64,000 bases of DNA from Akkermansiaceae bacterium. GTDB taxonomy: Bacteria > Verrucomicrobiota > Verrucomicrobiia > Verrucomicrobiales > Akkermansiaceae. Positions 20,457-30,265 of this stretch are shown here, one piece after another. The stretch spans positions 62,001 to 126,000 of the forward strand of contig JARWZU010000011.1 of the NCBI GenBank assembly GCA_029866215.1. The letters run 5' to 3'. The notes under the pieces are model-generated. The model saw only the letters and a program-made list of their open reading frames with translations. It was not told where the DNA came from and made no database searches. The position numbers and the translations under genes were made by a program. Each line of letters begins with the position of its first letter. The stretch's first letter is position 1.

Positions 20457-23400
20457 ATGACGCCGATATTTATGAAATACCTCCTGTCCCCCTTGATTCT
20501 TGGAACACTAGGAATCTTATGCGCCTTCGGTGATGTCCTCGAAACAGGATTTGTGACGATGCCAGCACAGACTCAGCCGTGGTGCTACTATTACTGGGTC
20601 AATGATAACATATCCAAAGAAGGCATCACCAAGGATCTGGAGGCCATGAAGCGCTTCGGGATCGGCGAGGCACTCATCGGAAACATTTTTCAAGAGGATC
20701 AGCCTGCTGGCCGCATCAAGGTGCTCAGTGAAGAATGGTGGTCACTCGTGGAGCACGCGATTCGCGAAGGCGGGCGCCTCGGCGTGAACATCGGCTTGTT
20801 CAACTGCCCTGGCTGGAGCCAATCCGGTGGCCCATGGATCAAGCCAGACCAGACGATGCGCTACTTGGTCTCGTCGGAAATCCGTGTGTCCGGCCCAAAG
20901 AAATTTTCCGAAAATTTAAACCCTCCGAACGCTCAATTCCAAGACGTGGCCGTCCTCGCCTACCCTGCGCCAGAAAATGATGCGGATACACTCGTTTCAA
21001 AGTCGGCCAAGCTCAGCATCAGCTCGGCCCAGCCTAACATTGAAGCGCTCACCGACGGTAAGCTCGACACCGCCTTCGTGCTCGGCGCTGGCCCTGCGCC
21101 GAAGATTGCTCCGGTGACCCTTTCCATCGACCTCGCCTCGCCCCTCACGGCGCGCAGCCTGCAACTTTTCCCGAGCACAACCTCTTTCTCTGCCGAGTGC
21201 GACCTGCAAGCTCAGGACGCAACAGGGAGTTTTGTCACCATTCGTAAGTTCAAATGCGACCGCTCGAACCCTACGCCCCACGTCGGTGCGATGACGCAGG
21301 GCCCTGTTACGGTCTCATTTTCTGCAGCGACCTCGAAGCATTTCCGCATCATCTTTTCCAAGTTCTCCGGCAGTTTACCCAAGTCCGAGTTGGCCGAGAT
21401 CAACCTCTCCGGGGCTGCTCGGCTTGAGTCCTTTGTCGAGAAGCAGCTTGGGAAAATGCACCCCACGCCCCTGCCCACCGCCACCTCTTACGTCTGGGAA
21501 ACTCAGTCCGAGCCAGAGTCCTCAAAACTCGTCGTCTCCGCCTCAGGCATTGTCAATCTCTCATCCAAGCTCGCGGCCGATGGCACCCTCACTTGGGACG
21601 TTCCTCCCGGTGACTGGATCATCCAGCGCAGCGGCATGACCCCGACCGGGATGAAAAACGCACCCGCTTCTCCTGAGGGCCAGGGCCTCGAAGTGGATAA
21701 GATGAACCGCCAGCTCGCCCAAAAGCACTTCGATGCCTTCGTCGGCGAACTCCTCAGACGGATGCCTGCCGCCGACCGCAAAGCCTTCACCCAAGTCGTC
21801 GGTGATAGCTATGAAATGGGATCGCAGAACTGGACCGACGGCCTTGCTGAAGTTTTTAAAGCCCAATTTCACTACGATCCAATCCCTTGGTTGCCCGTCC
21901 TCAGTGGTCGTCTCGTCGGCAGCGCCAGCCAGAGTGAGCGTTTCCTCTGGGACCTCCGCCGCCTTGTCGCAGACCGCATTTCCACCGAATACGTCGGCGG
22001 GCTCAAGGAGTCCGCGAACAGAAATGGCCTTGGCCTCTGGTTAGAAAATTACGGGCACTGGGGATTTCCGGGCGAGTTCCTGAAATATGGCGGCCAGTCC
22101 GATCGCATCGCGGGTGAGTTTTGGGTGACCGGCGACCTCGGCTCCATCGAGTGCCGTGCAGCCTCGTCCGCTGGAAATACCTATGGTAAGCCCTTCATTT
22201 CCGCCGAATCCTTCACCGGTGGCCCTCCCTTCCAAACCGCACCCGCCGACATGAAAGCGCGCGGCGACTGGTCGTTCTGTGAGGGCATCAATCACGTCGT
22301 GCTCCACGTTTACATCCAGCAGCCAGACGAAACCCGCCCCGGTATCAATGCACCTTGGGGCACCGAATTTAACCGCCACAATACTTGGTTTGAAAAAGGC
22401 AAAGCTTGGGCAGACTACGAGCGCCGCGCTTGCTGGATGCTGCAACAAGGCGTCCGTGCCACGGACATCGCCTACTTCATCGGCGAGGATGCTCCGAAGA
22501 TGACCGGCGAAAAAGTCCCGCCACTCCCCGCCGGCCGCGACTTCGACTACATCAATGCCGAAGTCATCGAGCGCGACCTAAGCGTGAAAAATGGCCTGCT
22601 CGTCCTCCCTCACGGCGTCAGCTACAAGGTGCTCGTCCTGCCGAACGTGAAGACCATGCGCCCTGCGGTGTTGGAAAAAATCCGCGACCTCGTCAAGGCC
22701 GGTGCCACCGTGCTCGGCAGTCCACCGAGCGAGTCGCCGAGCCTCCAAGATTTCCCTGACAGCGACCGCCAAGTCCGCGCCCTCGCCCAAGAAATGTGGG
22801 GTGATGCCGACGTGAAAACTTCCGGCGAGCGCAGCTTCGGCAAGGGCAAACTCATCTGGGGTAAATCCCTCGTGGAAATCTTCTCCACCGTCCACACCAT
22901 CCCAGATATCGAGTACCGTGGAGCCCCAGCCGATGCAAATTTCCTCTTCACTCATCGCACCACCCCAGAGGCGGAAATCTACTTCGTCACCAATCAGAAA
23001 GACCGCAGTGAGAACATCTCCGCCGCTTTCCGTATCAGTGGCCGCCAGCCAGAACTCTGGGACGCCGTGACCGGTGAACGCCGCGAACTCCCGGAATGGA
23101 GTGAGTCCACCGGACAAACGATCGTTCCCCTTGTCTTTGCAGCGAAGCAATCGTGGTTCGTCGTCTTCCGTAAGCCCGGCAGCCCAGTCGCCGGTGGTAA
23201 AAATTTCCCCGAGCTGAAGACCCTTAGCACCCTCAGCGGTGCCTGGGATGTCTCGTTCGACACGAAATGGGGTGGCCCCGAGAAGGTCAGTTTCTCCGAA
23301 CTCAGCGACTGGATCACCCGTCCCGAAGAGGGCATCAAATTCTACTCCGGCACCGCCACCTACCGGAAAACGTTTGAAATCACCGAAGAAACCCCGCTCT

Positions 23401-23696
23401 CGGCCGGGCTCCTTTTGGATCTTGGAAAAGTCCGCGATGTCGCGACCATCAAGCTGAACGGCAAGGAACTCGGAACCCTCTGGATCGCCCCTTATCGTGT
23501 CGATATTTCTAATGCCGCCAAACTCGGTAGCAACACCTTGGAAATCGAAGTCATCAATCCATGGAACAACCGCCTCGTCGGCGACAGCGAGCTCCCCGCG
23601 GAGAAACGACTCACCTCCATTTTCCTCAACACGATCAAACCGAAGTCCCCACTGCAATCTGCCGGGCTTTTGGGTCCGGTGACCTTGCAAAAATAA
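20457..23696 (+). CDS. GH106-like glycoside hydrolase (alpha-L-rhamnosidase type)
   Basis: Signal peptide; 'WVNDNISKEGITKDLEAMKRFGIGEALIG...LGVNIGLFNCPGWSQSGGPWIKPDQTMRYLV...SAESFTGGPPFQTAP'; C-terminal jelly-roll 'KLNGKELGTLWIAPYRVDISNAAKLGSNTLEIEVINPWNNRLVGD'. Confidence 0.85.
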   Translation: MTPIFMKYLLSPLILGTLGILCAFGDVLETGFVTMPAQTQPWCYYYWVNDNISKEGITKDLEAMKRFGIGEALIGNIFQEDQPAGRIKVLSEEWWSLVEHAIREGGRLGVNIGLFNCPGWSQSGGPWIKPDQTMRYLVSSEIRVSGPKKFSENLNPPNAQFQDVAVLAYPAPENDADTLVSKSAKLSISSAQPNIEALTDGKLDTAFVLGAGPAPKIAPVTLSIDLASPLTARSLQLFPSTTSFSAECDLQAQDATGSFVTIRKFKCDRSNPTPHVGAMTQGPVTVSFSAATSKHFRIIFSKFSGSLPKSELAEINLSGAARLESFVEKQLGKMHPTPLPTATSYVWETQSEPESSKLVVSASGIVNLSSKLAADGTLTWDVPPGDWIIQRSGMTPTGMKNAPASPEGQGLEVDKMNRQLAQKHFDAFVGELLRRMPAADRKAFTQVVGDSYEMGSQNWTDGLAEVFKAQFHYDPIPWLPVLSGRLVGSASQSERFLWDLRRLVADRISTEYVGGLKESANRNGLGLWLENYGHWGFPGEFLKYGGQSDRIAGEFWVTGDLGSIECRAASSAGNTYGKPFISAESFTGGPPFQTAPADMKARGDWSFCEGINHVVLHVYIQQPDETRPGINAPWGTEFNRHNTWFEKGKAWADYERRACWMLQQGVRATDIAYFIGEDAPKMTGEKVPPLPAGRDFDYINAEVIERDLSVKNGLLVLPHGVSYKVLVLPNVKTMRPAVLEKIRDLVKAGATVLGSPPSESPSLQDFPDSDRQVRALAQEMWGDADVKTSGERSFGKGKLIWGKSLVEIFSTVHTIPDIEYRGAPADANFLFTHRTTPEAEIYFVTNQKDRSENISAAFRISGRQPELWDAVTGERRELPEWSESTGQTIVPLVFAAKQSWFVVFRKPGSPVAGGKNFPELKTLSTLSGAWDVSFDTKWGGPEKVSFSELSDWITRPEEGIKFYSGTATYRKTFEITEETPLSAGLLLDLGKVRDVATIKLNGKELGTLWIAPYRVDISNAAKLGSNTLEIEVINPWNNRLVGDSELPAEKRLTSIFLNTIKPKSPLQSAGLLGPVTLQK

Positions 23697-23821
23697 GGGT
23701 GGTGTTGACTGTCATCCAGTCGATGGAAGCCTCGATGTAGGTGACCCAGAACCGGATTTCACAACTGGCTTGCCTGATCTTTGTTCAGCCGTTATTTCCT
23801 TCCTGCGCAGCTGGCAAATTC

Positions 23822-23893
23822 GCCCCCGTAGTTCAATGGATAGAACAAGGGTTTCCTAAACTCTAGATTCAAGTTCGATTCTTGACGGGGGCA
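23822..23893 (+). tRNA. tRNA-Arg (anticodon CCT)
   Basis: Cloverleaf drawn by eye: acceptor GCCCCCG/CGGGGGC, D-stem GTTC/GAAC, anticodon stem AGGGT/ACTCT around TTCCTAA, T-arm TCAAG-TTCGATT-CTTGA, discriminator A, no encoded CCA. Confidence 0.93.
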
Positions 23894-23977
23894 CATTTGT
23901 GAAACGATGGTCATGCTTTGCCAGCGCTTGACGCTGAGCTTGGAATCTTCGCTTGCCAATCTCTGTGGGTGAGAATC

Positions 23978-24481
23978 ATGCTCCCCGTCATGACTGAAGA
24001 AATCTCGTACTGGAAGGGAAGTTCATCGCAGTGGCTTAACCTTGGCCCGATCGTGACGGCCTCGGTGGTTTCTGTTGGGATCCTCATTGGCGGACTGTTT
24101 TTTCCGTTAGCGCTGGTCGCGTGGGTGCTGCCTGCTGGATACCTGATTTGGAAGTACCTGGTGGTTCGGTGCGGAGTTTTCGAGCTCACCAATGAGCGGA
24201 TTCGGATCACCTCGGGTGTGATCAATCAAAGTTGCGACGAGATTGAACTCTATCGCGTCAAGGACTCGCGGACCATTCGCCCATGGTGGATGCGTCTCAC
24301 TGGACTCGCTTCGATTGTGTTAGAAACCTCGGATCGCTCAACGCCCGTTTTGGTGATTCCGGCCATTCGCAACGGCATGGAAATCCGTGAATTGCTTCGC
24401 CAGCAGGTCGAGCTTCAGCGTGACCGCAAGCGCGTCCGCGAGATGGACTTCGATGAGCATGGTGGGGATTCCAGTCATTGA
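23978..24481 (+). CDS. Membrane protein with bacterial PH domain (YdbS/bPH2-like)
   Basis: 'LVVRCGVFELTNERIRITSGVINQSCDEIELYRVKDSRTIRPWWMRLTGLASIVLETSDRSTPVLVIPAIRNG'; start could be 23978 or 23990. Confidence 0.8.
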   Translation: MLPVMTEEISYWKGSSSQWLNLGPIVTASVVSVGILIGGLFFPLALVAWVLPAGYLIWKYLVVRCGVFELTNERIRITSGVINQSCDEIELYRVKDSRTIRPWWMRLTGLASIVLETSDRSTPVLVIPAIRNGMEIRELLRQQVELQRDRKRVREMDFDEHGGDSSH

Positions 24482-24547
24482 AGCTGAAATCCCGCAGTGC
24501 CCTCGGATTGTATGAGATCGAGGCGGGCGGAGCCTTGGTGTCGGCCG

Positions 24548-25888
24548 TTATTTTTTCGGCTCATCCTCAGCAGGTGGTACTGAGATCGGTGGCGTGACCG
24601 CCTCGATTGGCGGGGTGGTTGCCGTCACCGGTGGGCGGGCGATCATGCCACCCGGGAATTTCTGCACATTAGCGGCAGGCTTGGCGTCCGCTGATGGAGC
24701 GGGGGTGGCTTTGGTCAAAAGAGTGGCTCGTTCCTTGAGGAGAGCTTCGAGTGTGCTTTTGCTGACTTCGAAGGTGATGCCGGAGAATCCTTTTTCCTTG
24801 GTTAGCTTTTCGGCGAGTGTCTTCTGCTGCTCGGCAAAGGTCATGTCCTTCGACTTCGCGTCTTCAGGTTTTTCTCCCTCGTCTTTTTTGCGTTCCTTGG
24901 CCAACTCGGCGGTCACGTCCACGGTGAGAAGAAATTGCTCGCCTGCGGGTGGTTCACCAGTACTTTCCGATGGGGCAGACTCTGCCTTGTCGGTCTTTGC
25001 GGGGGTAATGTGGATCGTGTAGGTGAAGCCATCGAAGGTTTCAAGGGTTGCGGTGCGTTTGCCGATGGTGGCAGCGCGGGTGGCGACTTGGCTAACTGGC
25101 ACGACATCATCGAAACGTGCGTAGGAGAAAATGCTCTTCAGTGGATTGGTGGCCGTGGTGTCGAGAACTTCGGTCGGGGAAGCGCCGTCGAGCTTGAATT
25201 CAGCGGTATCGGCATCGCGGGTGAGTTTCCAAGCAGCATCAGACTTGTCCAAGGCGCTCACGGTGATGGATTTGATTTTCTCAGGGTTGATGAATGTCGA
25301 GTCCAGCCAGCGCTTTGGATCCGAGCTGATCGATGAAAACATCTCGTTTACTGCGTAGAATCCGGACTCATCCGCATGGTTGCGGACATAGCGACCGACC
25401 GCACCGCCACCACCCATGGGGGATGATTCGGCGCCGTTTTCGATATTTTTCCCGAGAGACACCTTGGCGATTTCCTTGTCGCTCGCGTCTTTGAAACTGG
25501 CGGTTAGGCCGCGGTCCGCAGGTTTGGAGGCGGCCTCATCCATGCCAAATCGAGGTGCAAACGATGGACCAGCTTCGAGTGCCAGCGTGACCTTCAGTTC
25601 GCCAAGCGTGCGGATGAAATCGTTGGCGAAGGTGTTGTTTGCTGGGTAACCATCACGCTGGGAGACTTTCCACTTGCCATCTTTTTTTGTCAGGGTGACT
25701 GAGTCGGTTGTGCCTCGGATATCGATCGAGGTCGTCTCGGTGGCAGGGAATGATTCAAAAAGTGTCTGGCCCCTGTTGCGTTTGATGGTGCTGCTGGTCG
25801 ACTGTTTTTGGCTGATTTTTAAGGTGGCAACTGCAGCACCGAGTACGATGGCAATGACCCAGAGGATGGTAACCTGGCGTTTGTTCAT
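24548..25888 (-). CDS. DUF4340 domain-containing protein of the Gld-type ABC locus
   Basis: 'TSIDIRGTTDSVTLTKKDGKWKVSQRDGYPANNTFANDFIRTLGELKV' typical of DUF4340; downstream of the gldG-like gene. Confidence 0.85.
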   Translation of the reverse strand: MNKRQVTILWVIAIVLGAAVATLKISQKQSTSSTIKRNRGQTLFESFPATETTSIDIRGTTDSVTLTKKDGKWKVSQRDGYPANNTFANDFIRTLGELKVTLALEAGPSFAPRFGMDEAASKPADRGLTASFKDASDKEIAKVSLGKNIENGAESSPMGGGGAVGRYVRNHADESGFYAVNEMFSSISSDPKRWLDSTFINPEKIKSITVSALDKSDAAWKLTRDADTAEFKLDGASPTEVLDTTATNPLKSIFSYARFDDVVPVSQVATRAATIGKRTATLETFDGFTYTIHITPAKTDKAESAPSESTGEPPAGEQFLLTVDVTAELAKERKKDEGEKPEDAKSKDMTFAEQQKTLAEKLTKEKGFSGITFEVSKSTLEALLKERATLLTKATPAPSADAKPAANVQKFPGGMIARPPVTATTPPIEAVTPPISVPPAEDEPKK

Positions 25889-25953
25889 GGTTGAAATGAA
25901 GTTTGGAGATTTTGAGAGAAAGGAGACGTTTGAATGCGATGCGGGGTGGTGCC

Positions 25954-27846
25954 TTATCTCGCGCGAGTTGCGCGGCGGCGTTTGATGAAGAGCGAGAGTC
26001 CGACGAGAATCACAAGCGCTGGCATGGCGGTGACGTTGAGCAGGGTGATTTGCGCGCCGAGCTTATCCTTCTGGCGGCGGAGTTCTTTTTCCTGGTCGCG
26101 AATGAGCTTGGCGTATTCCACCTGTTCGGCGCGGAGTTTTTTGATTTCTTCTTCTTGTGCCGGTGAGAGATAGAGCTCAGAGCCACTCGATTTTTGAGAT
26201 TGGAGTTGGCTGAGTTTTTGTTGGGCGTCCTTGCGCTTGTTTTCGAACTCCTCGATTTTCACACCAACCGTCTTGTTGAAATTCGCCTCCATTTCTTGGA
26301 TCACCGTGAATGGACGACGGATGGCGGAGCGTGAGCGCGAGCCGATCAAATACTTGGAGCCGGTGGCTTGATCGAGGAGGTTAAATAGCAAACTTGAATT
26401 CCCGTTAGACGGCGAGGCCATCTGTGTGCCACCGAAGTTTTGCACATTGTAGGCGAAGCGGTCATAGAATGCATCCACATCACCAATCAGGAATACATTG
26501 CCTGAGGCTGAGGCTTCCTTGAGGGATTCAGGTTTTGGCGCGTCTTTGTCTGTGGGGGACTTCGTGTCTTCAGTTGCGGCTTTGGGTTTGCCGTCAGGGA
26601 AGGCGGTTTTAAATTTGCCGGAGAGGTGAGTCACGAGATCGTAGGCGGTTCCATTCGATTTGAGGGTGCGTGCGAGCGCGGGATCGAGTTGAGCCGCACG
26701 CATCGCACTGACGAAACCGGCTTGGGTTGTCGAGCGGATGAGCGTGTCTGCGGTTACGCCAGCAGTGCCGGTCTTGGTGAAGGCACCGGGCAGGAAGAGG
26801 GTGACTGATTCTAAAGATTTGGTGATCACGTCATCCTTCATGGGCATTGCATTTTTCCCCAAGGTAAGAACTGCGAGTCCGAGACGGTCCCCGCCAAGTT
26901 TGGTCGCAAGGGTGGGGTCTGCTAGAACTTGGGTGGATTCAAAGGAAATCCCCCAGGCGGTGAGGAGCGTGGGAAGCGTAGAAGTGGTGGGGGTTCCCTG
27001 CTGGCCCATCATGGGATTCCCGCCGCCCGACATTTGTGCTGCCACTGAGTATGCGTCAAGGCAGGCGACAACGGTTCCGCCGCCGAGCACGTATTGGTCG
27101 ACTGCAAATTCGGCGGCTGGTGTGATGCCCGCAGGATGGAACATGAGAAGAACTTTGATTTCCTTTGGATCGATGGTGGTCGAGTCCATGGCCACGTCCA
27201 CCACATCGAATGACTGTTTGAGTTGTTGATAGATCACCCAGCCCGGGGTTGGTGGTTGGCCCGGCATCATGGCTGGGGCTCCCTTGAGGTCGAAGGCCGT
27301 CATCACACCGATCTTGGGCTTGGTCGGGGTCGTGACTTCGCCGATGGCTTTCGAAATGTGATATTCCAGCATCGTTTCCTCACGTGGATTGAGGAATGGA
27401 ATCACGCTGGTCTTATCGAGGCAGGAAATGGCGAGGCCAAAGTAGAGGTTCTGGTCGTCCATGCGCTGCCCGCTGATGCCGTCGAGGTTGGCGGAGTCCT
27501 CAGCATCGGTGTCGGGTTGGGGGTCGAGGTTTTCGATGCGGAGTTTTCCTTTGGAGAGTGAGGCGTACTCCTTGAGGATGTCATCGACTCGGCGCATGTG
27601 GAGTTTGAGCTCCTCTGGCATGTAGTCGGTGCTACGGGATGCATAGTAGCGAATCACGACAGGGGTATCGAGTTCCGTGAGGATCGAGCGGGTGCCGCTT
27701 GAAACGGTGTGGACCTTGTTTTCGGTGAAGTCCGTGCCGCGGTTGCCGAGTGGCGTCAGCGAGACAAGCCAATTTGAGAGGAGAGCGATCGTGACGAGCG
27801 CGGCAACACCGAGGGCTGCGCGGGTGACCGGATGGGTGGTTTTCAT
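25954..27846 (-). CDS. GldG-family ABC transporter auxiliary protein
   Basis: 'DFTENKVHTVSSGTRSILTELDTPVVIRYYASRSTDYMP...YNVQNFGGTQMASPSNGNSSLLFNLLDQATGSKYLIGSRSRS'. Confidence 0.9.
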   Translation of the reverse strand: MKTTHPVTRAALGVAALVTIALLSNWLVSLTPLGNRGTDFTENKVHTVSSGTRSILTELDTPVVIRYYASRSTDYMPEELKLHMRRVDDILKEYASLSKGKLRIENLDPQPDTDAEDSANLDGISGQRMDDQNLYFGLAISCLDKTSVIPFLNPREETMLEYHISKAIGEVTTPTKPKIGVMTAFDLKGAPAMMPGQPPTPGWVIYQQLKQSFDVVDVAMDSTTIDPKEIKVLLMFHPAGITPAAEFAVDQYVLGGGTVVACLDAYSVAAQMSGGGNPMMGQQGTPTTSTLPTLLTAWGISFESTQVLADPTLATKLGGDRLGLAVLTLGKNAMPMKDDVITKSLESVTLFLPGAFTKTGTAGVTADTLIRSTTQAGFVSAMRAAQLDPALARTLKSNGTAYDLVTHLSGKFKTAFPDGKPKAATEDTKSPTDKDAPKPESLKEASASGNVFLIGDVDAFYDRFAYNVQNFGGTQMASPSNGNSSLLFNLLDQATGSKYLIGSRSRSAIRRPFTVIQEMEANFNKTVGVKIEEFENKRKDAQQKLSQLQSQKSSGSELYLSPAQEEEIKKLRAEQVEYAKLIRDQEKELRRQKDKLGAQITLLNVTAMPALVILVGLSLFIKRRRATRAR

Positions 27847-27887
27847 GAGCGTTGAAATTTTGGATTAAATGGGATGGGGTGGTGTCC

Positions 27888-28619
27888 TCAGGCGCGCTTG
27901 GATGAAAGGATGGCATTGGTGCCGAGGAGGCAAACGGAGATAATCGAACCGAACCAGATGAAGTCCTTTAGCCGGAAGATTCCGCTGCTCAGTGAGCTGA
28001 AATGATCCCAGATTCCGAGAGCGACGACGCCTTCAAAAATGCTGGGTGGTAGGACTTTGGAGAGTTCGCGAGTGACGGGGTCATAGCCGCAAAGCAGGAC
28101 GAGCACACAGATCGAGACCGAGACGATGAGGCAGACGACTTGGTCGCGGGTGCAGGCGGAGACTAGCATCGTGATGGCGAGGAACGTGCAGCAAACGAGG
28201 AAACTACCGATGTAGCCGGAGAGGATCGCGCCATTGTCGGGGCTACCCAGATAATTCACCGTGCATACGATGGGGAAGGTAAGCACCAGTGCGATCAACC
28301 AGACGGTGGCGGCGGCGAGATATTTTCCGATGATCGCACTCCAAGTCGAGAGGGGGAAAGTCCCTAACAGCTCGATGGTCCCGGTGCGTTGTTCGTCTGC
28401 CCAGAGTTTCATGCCAACGGCTGGTGCGAGCAGCATGTAAACCCATGGGTGCCAGAAGATGAATGTCCATTCGAGTGATGAGTCACCCACTCGCATGAAT
28501 TCTCCGAAGGTGAACGTCAGTCCAAGCGAGAATAGGAGGAAGATGACGATGATCGCGTAGGCGGTTGGTTGCGAGAAATAGCTGGAGAGCTCGCGTTTGT
28601 AGATGGTGCAGGAAGACAT
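27888..28619 (-). CDS. ABC transporter permease (GldF-like)
   Basis: 'YKRELSSYFSQPTAYAIIVIFLLFSLGLTF...LLAPAVGMKLWADEQRTGTIELLGTFPLSTWSAIIGKYLAA'. Confidence 0.9.
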   Translation of the reverse strand: MSSCTIYKRELSSYFSQPTAYAIIVIFLLFSLGLTFTFGEFMRVGDSSLEWTFIFWHPWVYMLLAPAVGMKLWADEQRTGTIELLGTFPLSTWSAIIGKYLAAATVWLIALVLTFPIVCTVNYLGSPDNGAILSGYIGSFLVCCTFLAITMLVSACTRDQVVCLIVSVSICVLVLLCGYDPVTRELSKVLPPSIFEGVVALGIWDHFSSLSSGIFRLKDFIWFGSIISVCLLGTNAILSSKRA

Positions 28620-28651
28620 GGTGAAATCGTCTAGTTAGGTTTTTGGGTGGA

Positions 28652-29383
28652 TCAGGCGGCGGCTTCGGTGTCGCGTGAAGTGACCTTGCGGAACAAGTCG
28701 GTGAGTGAGCCCGTGCCCGATTGATCGAGCAGCTCGGCGGGCGTGCCATCGGCCACGATTTTTCCTCGGTCGACGATCACCGCGCGGCTGCAGGCGGCCT
28801 CGACCTCCTCGAGGATGTGGGTTGAAAACAGGATGGCCTTGGTTTGGCCGAGGCGTTTGATGAGTTGGCGGACTTCAAATTTCTGGTTCGGGTCCAAGCC
28901 GTCGGTGGGTTCGTCGAGAATCAGCACCTCTGGATCGTGCAGCAGTGCTTGGGCGAGGCAGGTCCGGTGGCGGTAGCCCTTCGAGAGCGTGTCGATCGAT
29001 TGCTGGGCCACGGTATTGAGGAAGCAGGTCTCGATGGCGCGTTCGACCGCGTCATTTTTTTCGCTGCCTTTGAGGCCACGGATCGATGCGCAAAATTTGA
29101 GGAATCCGATGACCGTCATGTCGTTGTAGAGCGGAGCGGACTCGGGGAGGTAGCCGATTTTGGTTTTGGCCTCGCGTGGGTTGTCGACGATCGAGATCCC
29201 GCAGACCTTGGCATCGCCGGAGGTGGGCGGGATGAAGCCGGTGATCATGCGCATGGTGGTGGATTTTCCGGCGCCATTGGGTCCGAGGAAACCAAGGACT
29301 TCGCCCTTTTTCACGGTGAACGAAAGATGGTCCACGGCGCGTTTGGTGCCGAATTGTTTGGTGAGGTGGTCGACTTCGATCAT
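28652..29383 (-). CDS. ABC transporter ATP-binding protein (GldA-like)
   Basis: Walker A 'GFLGPNGAGKSTTMRMITGF', signature 'LSKGYRHRTCLAQALLHDPEVLILDEPTDGLDPNQ'. Confidence 0.95.
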   Translation of the reverse strand: MIEVDHLTKQFGTKRAVDHLSFTVKKGEVLGFLGPNGAGKSTTMRMITGFIPPTSGDAKVCGISIVDNPREAKTKIGYLPESAPLYNDMTVIGFLKFCASIRGLKGSEKNDAVERAIETCFLNTVAQQSIDTLSKGYRHRTCLAQALLHDPEVLILDEPTDGLDPNQKFEVRQLIKRLGQTKAILFSTHILEEVEAACSRAVIVDRGKIVADGTPAELLDQSGTGSLTDLFRKVTSRDTEAAA

Positions 29384-29526
29384 GGGATAACAAGAGGTGG
29401 GATTAGAAATTCGTGCGTTGAGCGGTACCGAGCTGAAAGATTGTTTGGGAAAATGTCTAACTCAGAAATTTTTGGCGAGAAAGGTAATTCTGCTTAGTCA
29501 ATCGGCCTTGCATCGAGCGAGGCTGG

Positions 29527-30171
29527 GTGTTTGCATACAAATCCATGGCCGCCATTGATCTTCCTGAGCGCTGCGGCGTGATGCTTTTACCGGATTGCAC
29601 CTTGTTTCCGCACGGCGGTTTGCCGTTGTTCGTTTTCGAGCCACGCTACCGCAAGATGCTTGCCGAGGCGTTGGAGGGGGATTGTTTTTTTGGGGTGGGG
29701 CGGCTTTTAGGCGACGAGTCGGGAGATCCAGCAGACTATGTGGCGAAGGTGGGTACGGTAGGGCTGGTTCGGGCGTCCCGTGAGCAGGACGACGGCACGT
29801 CTCAGCTTCTGATCCACGGGGTGATGCGGGTTCGTTTCACCGAGTGGCACGACGATCGGGACTATCCATGTGCTTCCATTGAGCCCGTGATTTCTCTGTT
29901 TTCGCCTGAGTCGCAGGCGGAGGCGGCCATCAAGACCTTGCGGGGAGCGGTTGAGGATGCGATCCGGTCATTGCCTGAAGAGGTTCAGGCGGGGATCACT
30001 ACGTTGTTGGATCGCGCCGATGATGTGGGGTTGATGACCGATATGATTTCTCAGCAGTTCATTCATGAAGCGAATCTCAGGCAGCGGTTACTGGAAATGG
30101 ATTCGATTGGTGACCGGATTCCGCTCATTTGTGATTTTCTCGCGCGGGCGCAACTCGCCCTTGAGGATTGA
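29527..30171 (+). CDS. LON peptidase substrate-binding (N-terminal LON) domain protein
   Basis: 'LPDCTLFPHGGLPLFVFEPRYRKMLAEALEGDCFFGVGRL...VGTVGLVRASREQDDGTSQLLIHGVMRVRF'. Confidence 0.88.
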   Translation: MFAYKSMAAIDLPERCGVMLLPDCTLFPHGGLPLFVFEPRYRKMLAEALEGDCFFGVGRLLGDESGDPADYVAKVGTVGLVRASREQDDGTSQLLIHGVMRVRFTEWHDDRDYPCASIEPVISLFSPESQAEAAIKTLRGAVEDAIRSLPEEVQAGITTLLDRADDVGLMTDMISQQFIHEANLRQRLLEMDSIGDRIPLICDFLARAQLALED

Positions 30172-30265
30172 TGAGCGTTAATCTGGTGGGATTGAGCCAT
30201 AAATGAGCCCCTGCGATGAGATTCAGGATTGAGTCTGTCGCGTTATTCCGTGAAAATCTTCGTTG

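Noticed and set aside
22578-23690. 370-aa minus-strand ORF opposite the GH106-like gene
   Set aside because: Antisense shadow of a convincing secreted glycosidase; no family resemblance.
24548-29383. Gliding motility system
   Set aside because: GldA/F/G-like plus DUF4340 genes occur widely outside gliding bacteria; without other gld/spr genes motility cannot be claimed.
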